A DNA stretch of 64,000 bases from Proteles cristata cristata (GCA_017311185.1 JAESUZ010000481.1:744001-808000), one strand, 5' to 3'; positions 32,481 through 43,959 are shown, numbered from the stretch's first letter. Notes: generated by a model from the sequence alone, not told the origin. Numbers and translations: made by a program.

Positions 32481-33839
32481 AACAAAGGAGAAAGGTGATC
32501 TTTTTGTAGGATGGTCTATAAGATTATTGATAATAATCGCTATTACTTACTGAGTACTTACTACGAGCCAAGGGCCATGCCAAGCACTATGTGTAGCTAC
32601 TGCCGTAGAGTTATTGCTGTAATCATCACTACATGCAGACCCACAAAATTGACCCTGCTCGTGGACATGTCTCACCTCTGACAGACTTCTGAAATGATAA
32701 AACTCCTCTGCCCCCACTTTCTAGAAGTCAGGAAGACCCACCCCCCAAAGCAGGAAAGCAATTCCTGTTCAGTATGCGCTGTGACTTGCTGACCTGCTCT
32801 GTAGCACTGAGTCTTCTCGTCCAAGTGCAGCCCTCTGTCTCTTGTTTAAAAAAGGCCAAGGAGGCAGGCGGCCTCTGGTTGGGGAGGAAGAAACAAGGGC
32901 TGTTTGAGATTCCATGTAGACTCTGGGCTGTTGAAGCTGTCAGGGTGATACACACACTCTGTCAGGCTTATAGCTCTTGGCATTCTGGCCGCTTCCTCCT
33001 GATGACCATGTATAGTCAATCCTTCTGAAGAGGGCGTAGCCCTGAGGTTGGGCAACAGTGATGAGGTTGGAAAAAAGGCACCTGGCACAGGGGAGGCAGC
33101 CCGTAACTGCTAGAAACTTCCCTACCTCCAAACACTCCAGATTTCCCAGAACTTGGGCTCAGTGGCTCCCCCTTCAGGCTTGCAAGGTAAGAACAAGCCA
33201 ATACCGAAGGGAGGAGGTTGGAAGGTGGAGTGAACGGAAAGATCAGGGCCACAAATCAAAAGAGTTTTTAGTGGAGTTTTAATGTAAGACAAGCCCCATA
33301 GGGCTTTGTGGTAGGGGATCCAGTCCCTGTGCCCCAGAATTTTTCTTTTGTTTTTCCCTTGAGATCTAACTCAAGACCGTTTTCCGCATGTTGGAAGTAG
33401 CAAACCTTTAACAGAGCTTGGAAAAGGGAAAGATGACTTGACACCATCCACAGTGCAGTCTGGTTGTTGACGCATGGGAAGTTCTGCCTTTGGCATCATC
33501 GTGATTTCCATGGTCTCTGCCTGGGGGAGAGGGCGCTAGATTCCATGTGTTCTGGGTAGACATGTTCTTTAGTGCCTGGGAGGATGAAAGAGTATAAGGG
33601 GGGGGGTCTGGAACTGGTCCTACAGACTTGGGGTTGGGCAAAAAGAACACTGCCCCTAAAGGCAGCTGGAGGAATTGCTAGGAAGTCCAGAAACTGCAAA
33701 TAAGGATATGAAAGAAGGCTTGCTGCTGCTGAGGTCAAGGTGATCAGCATGGGCTTGCATCCACCTGCACCCTGTTAACCACGAGAGGGATAGCTGCGGG
33801 CGGGTGGGGGAAGGGTGATCAGAAGCAGGGATGTACAGA

Positions 33840-34065
33840 AGCACTGATGGTCCTTTGTTAGGTTCTAGACACGGGGTTAGGTGGTTTGTATACACAATTT
33901 TGTTTCTTAACGTTCCTAACCTTGGGAAGTTAGTTTCATTCTTATTTTACAGGTAAAGAAACTAACACTCCTAGAAGGCAGGGAAATTGCTCAAGATTTC
34001 AGGCTTGGCAATGGTGGAACTGGGATCCAAATTTCTTTCTATTCTGTCAGCCTCGTTTAAGCAGC
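33840..34065 (-). repeat. MIR
   Basis: Antisense: TTCTAGACACGGGGTTAGG, TTCTTATTTTACAGGTAAAGAAACTAACAC, AATTGCTCAAGATTTCAGGC, GGTGGAACTGGGATCCAAATTTC. Confidence 0.75.
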
Positions 34066-34915
34066 TTATACCAAGATTTGTTACTCATTTAGAGCACTCT
34101 CACGGGAGCAGTTACAGATCCTCACAAGGGCAGATGACAGACCAGGGGTTGCTGTGGTAAATAGAAGGATCCTTCCATTAGGCTGGTGTAACTGGGTAAG
34201 CTGCCTTCAGCTTGAAGAGGTGTTCTGTTTTCATTTCTGTTTCCTTTTTCTAGAACTTCATAGAGATCGCAACTCTTTGGTTACGACATCCGTTCTTCCT
34301 TGGCCAAATGAAAAAATACTTGATTATGTTACAGCATTCTTTGGTTAGTTTCAATCCCGGGGATTCTGAGGTCCCTTTTACTAACGTTAGGAGTTCATTA
34401 ATCACATTTCGAAAACCTTTTAGTGCAAACTACAAGATCGTTCATTTGTCCCAGTTTATTGAGCACTTACTATATGCCTGATGCTGGGTTCACTACTGGG
34501 AACACAATGCTGAAAGGTGTCTCTTCCTATGTGAGGCAGATATGTAAACAAGTAGAAACATCATATGTGCCCAAACAGAGCGATGTTTAAAGCACTGTAC
34601 AGGTAGTTACTCTCCCTCCATTGGTTTTCCATTCATTGAAACAAAAAACCAAAAAATCAAGTTTAATGTAAGATCTTATATTTAGTACTGGGAAAACAAA
34701 GAGGTTACTGGAGGAGACAGACAAATAGGTAGATAAACTATGTGGTGCAGAAATTTACAACAAAAAAGGGAAATTTTGGGCAGGCCTATTACAGATTTAC
34801 ATAGAACTAAATTATTTAGTACTTCATCTAGAACAGAGCAAGCACCTAATAAATGGTAATGTATATTGTTAGTATCATTATAATCATTTATTGTTAGCAT
34901 ACATTTGGTGAATTA
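34066..34915. other. Intronic sequence, no clear feature
   Basis: AT-rich. 34440-34600 (TTTATTGAGCACTTACTATATGCC, GAACACAATGCTGAAAGG) resembles an old LINE or MIR-class sequence, but I cannot fix the family. Confidence 0.4.
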
Positions 34916-34919
34916 ATTT

Positions 34920-35035
34920 GGGTTTTTCTCCTATAAATCCCATAAAATCTGGGTAGTATCATCGTTTTTCCATTTTACAGAGAAAATTGTACACAATATG
35001 ATTTAAGTGGCTGCACCGTACAATTTGGATTGGAA
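34920..35035 (-). repeat. MIR fragment
   Basis: AATCCCATAAAATCTGGGTAGTATCATCGTTTTTCCATTTTACAGAG fits antisense MIR. Confidence 0.5.
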
Positions 35036-35333
35036 GTAAAGATGAAAATTAAAACAAACATTCTGGCTCCCAGCATATCCCTCTTGCTATGGGCCCCTGA
35101 ACCCACAAGGTGGCCATCAGTCTGCTCTGGGCCACTTCAGAGCAAAGTTATTCTGACTCTGCTCCCAACCCCTTATGATCTAATCCTCAAAACATCTGAC
35201 ATTACCTTAGAATTTCCTTTCTCTGCTCCCTACCTTCAGTCAGGAAGCCGCTCAGGCTGAGGAACAATACTTCTCTAACTTTACTGTATATATAGATTGC
35301 CGGGGCTCTTGTTAAAATTCTGGGGTAGATTCT

Positions 35334-35795
35334 GGGGCACGTGGGTGGCTCAGTCCATTAAGCATCTGACTCTTGGTTTTGGCTCAGGTCATGGTCTCAT
35401 GGTTTGTGAGTTTGAACCCCATATTGGGCTCTGCACTGACATCATGGAGCCTGTTTGGGATTCTCTCTCTCTCCGTCTCTCTCTGACCCTCCCCTGCTCG
35501 CTCACTCTCTCTCTCAAAATAAATAAATAGGGGTGCCTGGGTGGCTTAGTTGGTTAAGCGTCCGACTTTCGCTTAGGTCATGATCTCACGGTTAGTGGGT
35601 TCGGGCCCCGCGTCGGGCTCTGTGCTGACAGCTAGCTCAGAGCCTGGAGCCTGTTTCAGAGTCTGTGTCTCCCTCTCTCTCTGACCCTGCCCTGCTCACG
35701 CTGTCTCTCTCTCTCCTAGAAATAAATAAAAATATTAAAAATAATAATAATAATAATAATAAATAAATAAACATAAAGAAAAATTTTTTAATGCA
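35334..35795 (+). repeat. SINEC_Fc-like SINE, itself interrupted in its tail
   Basis: Sense copy GGGGCACGTGGGTGGCTCAG to AAAATAAATAAATA at 35529. The rest of its A-tail (AAATAAATAAACATAAAG) reappears after the second SINE. Confidence 0.9.
35530..35760 (+). repeat. SINEC_Fc-like SINE, CTTTCGCTTAGG variant
   Basis: Sense copy GGGGTGCCTGGGTGGCTTAG inserted in the A-tail of the preceding SINE. Its own tail grew into an (AAT)n run (35740-35765). Shares variant bases with the copy at 28970. Confidence 0.92.
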
Positions 35796-35909
35796 GATTC
35801 TGACTCAGTGGGGATCTGGGTGGGGCCTAAGGTCCCACATTTCTAATAAAGTCCCAGGCTATGCTGGTGCTGCTGGTCCCTGGACCACACTTTGAGTAGC
35901 AAGCTGTCT

Positions 35910-36620
35910 ATTATAACTCCAAAGCCTTGCTTTCCACTACCTGTCTTCCTTATGCTCCTGCCACCCCAGCTCAGGCTATCCATACTCCTCTACTCCTGAG
36001 TGCTCCCTTCCTGGACTCCCTGCCTCCACCCTGTCCTATATGCTTCTGCGAAAGCGAATCCTACACACTTCTGCAAAATTCCGCTTCCTTCATGTTACTC
36101 TCCTGCTGTAACGCCTCTGGTGACTCCCTGCTGACCAGCAAACTGGACACCAATTTCTCCAACGGAAGTTAAGACCCTGTAAGATTTAGCCTCAGCTTTT
36201 TCAGTCTGAGAAATCTCATGATGCCCATTGATTTATCTCCGTTGCTTCTTGCCTTGGGGACTTTGTGGACACAGTTCTTTCGCTGATGCTCCTTCCCACT
36301 CCCAGCCATGGTCCTAACCTCAGCACCCAAACCCTCTCCTTCCTTCAAGGCCTGGGCACCCTCTTCTGCAGCTGGAAACCATTTCAAACCTGCACAGTCC
36401 AGGGAAGGTTATCCATGTGCCTTTCCCCTTGTGCGTTCCTTCGTCTCTCCGCAAACCCCATTGCATCTTTGCAGGACCTTGCTCCCAGCAAGCCCTCAAT
36501 TAAGTCATCCCAGGTGCCTGCAAGATCTATTTCCCAGTTCTTTTAATGGGACTCTGTTCTATTTGCGTTTTTCATGTTCCCGTCTTAGATGTGTTTTAAC
36601 ATTGTAAACCACCTCAAACT
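35910..36620 (+). repeat. L2 region
   Basis: AAAGCCTTGCTTTCCACTACC, TAACGCCTCTGGTGACTCCC, GACACCAATTTCTCC, TGCTCCTTCCCACTCCCAGC and TCTCCTTCCTTCAAGGCC follow the internal-to-3' order of L2, interrupted by diverged stretches. The Ser/Pro-rich frames here are incidental. Confidence 0.55.
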
Positions 36621-37035
36621 CTTTTTGGAAGTTGGTGAGTTATAAATCATAAGTAATCAGCTGCCAGGGGAGACCCTCAGGAATCACTTGTGAAATGACT
36701 AGAGGGATGGCAAGAGCAGCTTCCTGGCTTTGCGCTTGCCGCTCCTTCCTGCCTCTGGCCCTTTTGCTTGGCTGTCCCCTATAGGGTTTTTGAGGTCCTG
36801 CTTCAAGATGCAGGGTGAGCTCGAGCCCTTCCAGGAACTGCCTCCCAGACAAACTGTTCTGTGATCTCCGGCAGCAATTCAGTAGTGATATCGGCTGTGA
36901 AACTGTGGGTCTCTACCCTCCTGCCTCTCTTAATGTTGCAGCACATCGCTCCCCTGTCCTGGCTTTGCGTTTTTATCCCCGGGAAGCTTTGTGGTCTTTC
37001 AGGAGCCCTAACACGCGTGTCCCACACCAACCAGG
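36621..37035. other. Unique intronic sequence
   Basis: No repeat or gene recognised. The long frames overlapping this stretch run on into the MER5 remnant. Confidence 0.45.
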
Positions 37036-37039
37036 CCTG

Positions 37040-37225
37040 TTTAATCGGACGGTTCCCACACCTAAGTGTGTGTGCGCGTCCTAAGCACCTCAGGCTTCTT
37101 AAAACGCAGAGCACTGGCTCCACCCCAGGGACTGCGGGATGGGACCGAGAATTTGCATTTGTAACAGGTTCCCAGATGATGCTGACATTTTCATTGTCTG
37201 AAAATGGCTCTTGGAGGACCACTGC
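37040..37225. repeat. MER5-type hAT-Charlie remnant
   Basis: CACCTCAGGCTTCTTAAAACGCAGAGCACTGGCTCCACCCC, GAGAATTTGCATTTGTAACAGG, TTCCCAGATGATGCTGACA and GGAGGACCACTGCC follow the MER5A/B order. Confidence 0.75.
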
Positions 37226-37327
37226 CCTGGAGGTGAGGTCCAACCGTTCTGTGTGTAAAGAAGAGAAATCAGTGTGTTCAGGCAGGCGCAGTAGGGGCTT
37301 GATAAATACTTAATGGATTTATCCATC

Positions 37328-37372
37328 ATTGACTCCATCATCATTGACTCCAACATCGTTGACTCCATCCAT
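37328..37372 (+). repeat. 15-bp minisatellite, 3 units
   Basis: Three head-to-tail units, ATTGACTCCATCATC, ATTGACTCCAACATC and GTTGACTCCATCCAT. Confidence 0.92.
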
Positions 37373-38100
37373 CTTAGCCCTACCTCCCCAAAGGGTTTTA
37401 AGTACCTTGCAGTTGGAGACCAAGTCTTAGACTACTTCTCTGGCAAATTCCATCAGGCAGAGCCCAGGGCTGGGCTCAGAGTTTGCACACGGTGCTTACG
37501 TTTGAATGAGTAATAGCTTCTCCTACCCCTTTTCAGGGTTGCTATCAGAGGAAAGCTCAGGAAACCTAAAGTTGCCTGTTTCACTTAAAAACTGAGAAGG
37601 CAAGTTCTGTCAACCTCATCGAAGGAGGGAAGGAGGCCCAAGCCCTTATGTCTGCTCATCTTAGGAAATCAGGAAGTGGAAGACCTTAACACAAAGCAGC
37701 CCCCAAACTCGGCATAAACTAGCCCCCATTTCGTGTTAAATATCTGTTGTGGTCCCTGAATTTCCCTTACACAATCAGTGTGCATGTGACCAGCATGTAA
37801 GAAATCATTAAAACGTGCAGAGAAGCCATTCAAACGGTACCTAAGGACTCCTTCCCCAAACGTCAGCATTTATTTACCTTCTCAGGGAACAAAGTCAGTC
37901 CATGAGGCTGTAACTGGATTACTAAATCAGTTCTCATCACCAGGGTTTGTCTGGGCTTTGCAGAACATGTCAGAGCTTGTTAGAAAAACTCATCATTAGG
38001 CAGGAGGCCTTCATAACAAACATGGTGGCTGTAATACAAAAATGGTTGAATTCCTCATTTTTTTCCCTTTTGGACTAGAAATTGTAAAGATTGTTTTTTT
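37373..38100. other. Unique intronic sequence
   Basis: No repeat or gene recognised. Confidence 0.4.
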
Positions 38101-38111
38101 TAATTAATTAA

Positions 38112-38320
38112 TTTGCATTTTTTTAATCTTTATTTTTAAGAGAGAGAGAGTACCTGTGAGGAGGGGAGGGGCAGAGAGAGGAGGGTGGGGCATAGAGGAT
38201 CCAAAGCAGGCTCCATGCTGACAGCAAAGAGCCGGATATGGAACTCAAACTCATGAACCATGAGATCATGACATGAGCTGAAGTTGGATGCTCAACCCAC
38301 TGAGCCACTCAGGTGCCCCT
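38112..38320 (-). repeat. SINEC_Fc-like SINE
   Basis: Antisense copy ending GAGCCACTCAGGTGCCCCT, directly followed by another antisense copy. Confidence 0.92.
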
Positions 38321-38524
38321 TAGTTTATTTGTTTTGAGAAAGACAGCTAGCATACGCATGAGTGGGGGAGGGACAGAGACAGAGAGAGATTGAAAGAATC
38401 CCAAGCAGGCTCTGTCCTGTCCATGCAGAGCCTGACCTGGGACTCAGACTCACAAACTGTGAGATCATGACCTGAGCCAAGATCAGGAGTTGATGCTTAA
38501 CCAACTGAACTGCCCAGGCGCCCA
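38321..38524 (-). repeat. SINEC_Fc-like SINE
   Basis: Antisense copy TAGTTTATTTGTTTTGAG to AACTGCCCAGGCGCCC, abutting the previous one. The second probably inserted next to or into the tail of the other. Confidence 0.92.
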
Positions 38525-38529
38525 AAAAG

Positions 38530-39285
38530 AATTTTTTTGAAGCAACAATTATGACTCAACTGCAAGCATTTGCAGAGAATTCTGGGAAACACCTATTCCT
38601 TATAGACTCAGGGCATCACACCCGTCCTGTGGGTGTTCCCAAACTTCACCTGGGGCCGGGGTGCTGCCTCTCCCCGAGGTGGCCCCCGGCACAGCTTCAC
38701 ATCTCCACCATAACAGCACTTACCTCACTGCCTTCCAAAAGTCAGTTGACCATCCCTATTCTGTTAAGTGTGAGATAGTGAGGGCTGAAGCAGTAAAGCT
38801 AACAGACATTATAACCCATCAGCACACAAATTTTCAATATCTGTTGACTCCGTTCAGCAAGCTGCAGAATCTCATGTTCTCGTTCAGGTGTTTTACACAC
38901 ACTCAGATGACTCCCATACTTGCTTGGGGGCGTCACTTGTTGCCTACAGCACAGGGAACCTGAACAGATACTAGGAGACACTACTTACCCTTCTCTCCCA
39001 CTGGGCCTGTTTCTCCCTCCTCCTTCCCGTCTTGCCCAGGCTCGCCCAGGGTGGGGATGGCAGCTCTGTCTTCATAGTGGCCTGCAGGTAATCACAAATG
39101 AGCACGTTCTGGAAGGTTCACAGCCTGGTATTTATCTTCTCACTGAAAGGAGCTGTTAAATAGCTCGCAGGAGATACTGGCTTTTCGCTGAGCTTTTCAG
39201 ACACTGTCTTAATCATTTTTAAAAATAACACACACACATCCATATTTAAATACATTCGTTTCTTTAATGCTTTGACAGATCATTG
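38530..39285. other. Unique intronic sequence
   Basis: No repeat or gene recognised. A short (ACAC) run occurs near 39228-39238. Confidence 0.4.
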
Positions 39286-39289
39286 GTCT

Positions 39290-39420
39290 TTCCCACATTT
39301 GCCAAAGGTCTTAGAGCTACTTCATGAACTTCCTGAGAAAACTGTTGTCTTTTATGTTGGAATCCCCAATGTCTAGCGCAATTCCTGGCACGTAAAGGGG
39401 CTAAGGAATTAGATACAAGG
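39290..39420 (+). repeat. L2 3' end
   Basis: TTCCTGAGAAAACTGTTGTC, GGAATCCCCAATGTCTAGCGCAATTCCTGGCACG follow the L2 tail order. Confidence 0.55.
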
Positions 39421-39429
39421 TAGCAAGAG

Positions 39430-39900
39430 TCATAGCTAATATTCAGTGAACATTTTCTCTGTGCCACATTGAGAAGCCCTTTATGGGGTGATCTTATTTA
39501 TTATCTTTATAACCACCTGCGAGCCAGGCACTAGTAAGCACCATGCTTGGTGAATGAAAACAACCCAGGGCTCAGACAGATGAAGTAACTTGGCCAAGTC
39601 CATCACCAAGAAGGGATAACGCAGATTAAAAATTTTTTTTAATGTTTTATTTATTTTTGAGAGACAGAGATAGAGACAGCGTGAGCAGGGGAGGGTCAGA
39701 GAGAGAGAGGGAGACACAGAATCCAGAGCAGGCTCCAGGCTCTGAGCTAGCTGTCAGCACAGAGCCTGACGCTTGAACCCACGAGTCATGAGATCATGAC
39801 CTGAGCCAAAGTTGGACGCTTTAACTGACTGAGACACCCAGGCACCCTGGGATAATGCAGATTTTAAATCCAGGTCCATCTAGTTCTAGAACTCATGTAT
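39430..39900 (-). repeat. MIR split by a SINE
   Basis: Left: CAGTGAACATTTTCTCTGTGCCACATTGAG, CTTTATAACCACCTGCGAGCC, AGATGAAGTAACTTGGCC. It continues after the SINE as TTTTAAATCCAGGTCCATC. Confidence 0.65.
39627..39848 (-). repeat. SINEC_Fc-like SINE
   Basis: Antisense copy flanked by GGGATAACGCAGAT (39613-39626) and GGGATAATGCAGAT (39849-39862), one mismatch. Confidence 0.95.
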
Positions 39901-40080
39901 TTACCACAACCCTACGTGAGGTCAGCAGTTGAACAAACTTTGATCACGTGGACTATAAATATTTGGGTAGTCTGCTGGCTTAGTGATTTTATTTTATTTA
40001 TTTATTTTTTTTTTTGCGCAACTAAAATAACATACCCAAAGGCAGAACTTATACGAGAAAATAGCGAGCAGTGCCTTTTT

Positions 40081-40099
40081 TAAAAAAATGTTTATTTGT

Positions 40100-40133
<34 letters not shown>

Positions 40134-40270
40134 CAGAATTCCAAGCAGGCTCTGGGCTCTGAGCAGTCAGCACAGAGCCTGACGTGGGGCTCAAACCCAC
40201 AGACCACAAGATCATGACCTGAGCCAAAGTCAGACGCTTAACCAACTGAGCCAGCCCAGCCAGATGCCCC
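40081..40270 (-). repeat. SINEC_Fc-like SINE with (ACAG)n expansion
   Basis: Antisense copy. The GA part has expanded to ACAGACAGACAG at 40109-40133. Flanks AGCAGTGCCTTTTT / AGCAGTGCCTTTTAA. Confidence 0.93.
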
Positions 40271-40274
40271 AAGC

Positions 40275-41920
40275 AGTGCCTTTTAAAGAGGGACATGGTA
40301 GGCCCCAGATCGGTTAATGGGCCCATCCAAAGCCAGCAGGCCATAGTAGCACTGTCTGTGGAGTCCCCAAGTCTGATATCTAGCAGTAGAGATTGCCACT
40401 CAAGCCTTCCACAGTGCCTACATTCTCCACTATTTTCTAGCTCTTGAATAGCTCTCTCCAGGACAGAGGCATTTTATCAAGATTACAGCATTATGTTATC
40501 TGGGTGTGCTGAGAGTTAGCTAGCCAGCTCATGAAAAGGGATTGCTCACTCTGATGGACAGGTTGGTAGGCTATAACTGGAAGTGCCCTTCAAGGCCGGG
40601 AAACAGTACGTGACTTGCCTAAGATCCCAGGGTAGGTCTTAGGTGGACAGTATTAGAATCCCAGTCACCTAATCATGCCGTCCAGGGCACCTCCCCTTAT
40701 ATCATCTTCCTACCCTAGCAAAGGCTCGCTGGCCGTCACAGTCTGAGCAGAGCAGCATGGACTACTTTTGAATGGGGACTTGAGTGATCTTTGTGACCAA
40801 ACCTCTGGGTTTTGTGCAGACGGAACCAGGTAGGAAAGAGCAGGAAAAAAATCCATGCCTGCAGAGAGGAGTGTGGTACAGTGCCGAGTCAGGTCCATAA
40901 ATCTGGTGGCTTAGGAGAAGGTGGTGGTTCCACACTCTCCTCTGGAGGGCGCCCTAGAGGCACGTCAAATGCCAGGGCCAGCAGGGCCAGTTGCTGCTGA
41001 ATGATGTACCCGCATAGCACTTACACTTGGCAAGGTACTGAGCCTCTGAGCCTTCATTTCTTCTTGACTTGTGACATAAAGACAGAAGTTGTCGTGATTT
41101 CTAAGATACTGTAGCTCTGACATTCTAAACAGGGATTATTTAAGGTTAGGCCTGACGTCCTGACCCCACTCAGAGCATTCTTCACCTGTGGCAGTCACCT
41201 CTCCAAGTTCTTCTCAGAGCCAGCCGATAAATCGGTCGCAGGTATTTAACCTCTGCTTTGTCCATTCTCCCAAGACTGAATGTATCTCTCAATGTTTCTG
41301 AGAGAAACACAATTAAACATTACTGTGGTCATAAACCTCAGCATGCAATAGAAACATTAACCAAAATAATTTATTAGCAAGATGAAAGAGTTCTTGAAAG
41401 AAAGTGTCCAGTTGGTGATATTCTTGGAGGTTTTCCCTGGAGCCTCAAGCAGGGCTGAGGAATGCTCAGCAAATCTTTTCAGGAAAAAGGAAGCATCGCT
41501 TGGGAGATGTTATTCTACGGGCCAGAGCACAGCTGAGCACGTCTCCACTACATCCGTCCACCATTTTGCATAGCTGGAGGAAGGAAACATCTCGTATGCG
41601 GTTTTTGCCTGCGGGACAGAGCGGCACTGGGCCCCATCCCACAATCCCAGCCATGACTGCGGGTCCCTTCCCGCTCTAGGCAAAATGCCCTAGGGAAAAA
41701 TATGGCCCCCTCCCTGTCTTCTTGCATAGAATATCTCTTGCTGCATAACCAATGACCCACTCCCCAGTTTAGGGGTCCCAAAATACAAACCCTGATTGTT
41801 TCGCCATCTGTGTGGGGCAGGGACCCCGAAGAGGTTGGCTGGACGGCTCTGGCCCACGATTGCTCCTGAGCGTGAGGCAGAGGCTGGTCATTTGCAGCCT
41901 TGGCGGGGCCAAAGGATCTG
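40275..41920. other. Mostly unique intronic sequence
   Basis: A MIR-like piece at 40590-40680 (CGGGAAACAGTACGTGACTTGCCTAAGATCCCAGGGTAGG) is the only recognised repeat. Short frames near 41382-41781 lack support. Confidence 0.45.
40590..40680 (-). repeat. MIR fragment
   Basis: Antisense MIR right half: GTGACTTGCCTAAGATCCC, then GTATTAGAATCCCAGTCACC. Confidence 0.5.
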
Positions 41921-41925
41921 CTTGT

Positions 41926-42672
41926 CTGTATTAGTCTGACGGGGCTGCCCTAATCATCTATCACAGACTGGATAGCTTAGCCAACGGTTGTGTTCTCACA
42001 GTTCTGGTGGCTATCCATGATCAAGGTGTCGGCAAGTTCGGTTTCTTATAGGACTCTTTTCCTTGTGGCCAGACCTTCTCGCCCTGTTCTTACATGGCCT
42101 TTTCTTGGTTGATGGGCACAGGAGCTGGCAGGGCAGGGCAGGGCAGGGGAGAATCTCTTTGTATAAGGACACTAATCCTACCAGATTAGGGCCCCACCCT
42201 TTTGACCTCATTTAACCTCAATACTTCCTTTCGGGCCCCATCTTTTTTTTTTTAATTAAATGTATTTTTTTTTTAAATTCAAGTTAGTTAACATACGGTG
42301 TCTAGTCTTGGCTTCAGGAGTAGAACCCAGTGATCCACCACTTACATATGACACCCAGTGCTCATCCTAACAACTGTATTCCCTAATGCTCATCACCCAT
42401 TTAGCCCATCCTCACATCCCCGTCCCCTCCAGCAACCCCCAGTCTGTTCTCTGTACTGAAGACTCTTGTATGGTTTGCCTCCCTCTCTGTTTTTATCTTA
42501 TTTTTCCTTCCCTTCCCCTGCGTTCATCTGCTGTGTTTCTTAAATTCCATAGATGAGTGAATCATATGATATTTATTTTTCTCTGAAGCCGCATCTTTAA
42601 ATACAGCCACATTGGGGCTTAGGGCATCAACATAATAACAATGGAGGGTACACAAATATTCAGTCTACGACA
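41926..42672 (-). repeat. MaLR-type (MLT1/MST-like) LTR split by an L1 tail
   Basis: Antisense: CTGTATTAGTCTGACGGGGCTGCC, ATCACAGACTGGATAGC, GTTCTCACAGTTCTGG, AAGGTGTCGGCAAG, AAGGACACTAATCCTACCAG, ending after the insertion with AAATACAGCCACATTGGGG. This is the reverse complement of the MaLR LTR order. Confidence 0.8.
42241..42590 (-). repeat. Carnivore L1 3' end inserted in the LTR
   Basis: Antisense with a T-rich tail at 42243: GTTAGTTAACATACGGTG, ACACCCAGTGCTCATCC, AATGCTCATCACCCATTTAG, AACCCCCAGTCTGTTCTC. A short CATCTTT appears on both sides. Confidence 0.85.
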
Positions 42673-43017
42673 GCTTCCAAGGTGGCATATTTAGAGGGTG
42701 CTGGCTGTGGGCAGGAGGCCTTGGTTCCCCCCCCCATGTGGGTCTCTCCCTCATATTTTATGATCCTCGTGCCCTGATGCCTGGTGTCCCCTGGAGGGTG
42801 CAATCCAAGAGGGCAACATAGAAGCTACAGTGTGTTTATGACCTAGCCTCAGGAGACACATGCCGGCATTTTTGCAAAATCCTATTGTGACCAAGGTCGC
42901 CCAATTCAGGGTAGGAAGGGACTGAAAAAGGACTTGGGTGCCAGGAGGCCACAGTCATTGGGGTCATCTTGGAGTCTGGCGACCGCATCTCTAGATGAAA
43001 AGACATTATGGTGTTGG

Positions 43018-43230
43018 AGGTCCCTGGGTGGCTCAGTCAGTTGAGTGTCTGACTTTGGTTCTGATCATGATCTCATGGTTTGGGAGTTTGAGCCCCGCAT
43101 CAGGCTGGCTGCTGTCTGAGTGGAGCTCCACTTCAGATCCTCTGTCCTTCTCTCTCCCTGCCCCTCCCCTGCTAACGCTCTCTCTCAAAAATAAATAAAG
43201 CATTAAAAGAAAAAGAATATCCTTAAAAAA
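43018..43230 (+). repeat. SINEC_Fc-like SINE
   Basis: Sense copy TCCCTGGGTGGCTCAGTCAG to AAATAAAGCATTAAAAG. Flanks AAAAGACATTATGGTGTTGGA / AAAAGACATTGTGGTATCAGA form a long, slightly diverged duplication. Confidence 0.92.
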
Positions 43231-43259
43231 AAAAGACATTGTGGTATCAGAAAAAGAAC

Positions 43260-43480
43260 ATACATTACAAAACAGAGCAGGCCTAGAGCAGGAGCCACAC
43301 CCCAACTCCACCAGTTGTAAGCTGTGCAAACACTAAACCTCTCTGTGCCTATTTCTCCATAGGGAGGATAATTACATCTTCCTCAGGATGGTTGTGCTAA
43401 ATGAGAGAATAGATATGCTGGGTCACAAGTAAATACTCATTCCATCTCCAAGCTTCTCTAGTCTGTACAATGACAACTTC
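43260..43480 (+). repeat. MIR
   Basis: CCCCAACTCCACCAGTTGTAAGC, CTAAACCTCTCTGTGCCTATTTCTCC, GATGGTTGTGCTAAATGAG follow sense MIR. Confidence 0.65.
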
Positions 43481-43634
43481 TATAGGATGACAACATAAAA
43501 CAAGAATTCCAAACTGTCAGAACTAGAGGGACTTCCATATCATCTAGTCTAATCATCCCCACTTTTTTAACCACTAAGGCTCTTCTAATTTTTCTCTCAA
43601 TAAAGCCCCATATTTTGAAACACTTTTGATCCCA

Positions 43635-43785
43635 GGGGCACCTGGATGGCTCAGTCGGTAAAGCCTGTGACTCTTGATCTCAGGGTTGTAAGTTCAAGCC
43701 CCACATTGGGTCTAGAGATTAAAAGAAGGAAAGGAAAGAAGGAAGAATGGGGGGAGGGAGGGAAGGAAGGAAGAAAGGAAGGTAG
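43635..43785 (+). repeat. Short-type SINEC with a (GGAA)n tail
   Basis: GGGGCACCTGGATGGCTCAG, TGACTCTTGATCTCAGGG, CACATTGGGTCTAGAGATT, then about 70 bases of GGAA/GAAG repeats. Flanks TTTTGATCCC / CTTTGATCCCC. Confidence 0.9.
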
Positions 43786-43959
43786 ATCTTTGATCCCCAA
43801 ACAAATGCCATTAACTGCATGTTTCATTTCCCAGTATATTCATCAAACCATATATAACTGCCCATCAGAACTTCTGATCCGTGAAAGACCATGATTGCTT
43901 CCACATTGAGATGTGATAATGTCAGTGAAAATCAAAGCAATAGTTACTTTAGAGGCTTA

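Larger units (their letters stand above)
30607..33840. other. Mostly unique intronic sequence
   Basis: About 3.2 kb without a SINE, an unusually long gap for this window. Only a MIR (32375-32480) and a 31-bp tandem duplication (31872) were recognised. Open frames such as 31599-31976 and 32846-33088 show no domain. Confidence 0.45.
35283..35905. repeat. MER5-type element split by two nested SINEs
   Basis: Left part: GGGGCTCTTGTTAAAATTCTGGGG. Right part, from about 35795: ATGCAGATTCTGACTCAGTGGGG, GTCCCTGGACCACACTTTGAG. Together they give the MER5A order, with the SINEs at 35334 and 35530 between them. Confidence 0.7.

Noticed and set aside
36861..37313. 150-codon frame
   Set aside because: Much of it lies over a MER5-type transposon remnant and no domain is seen.
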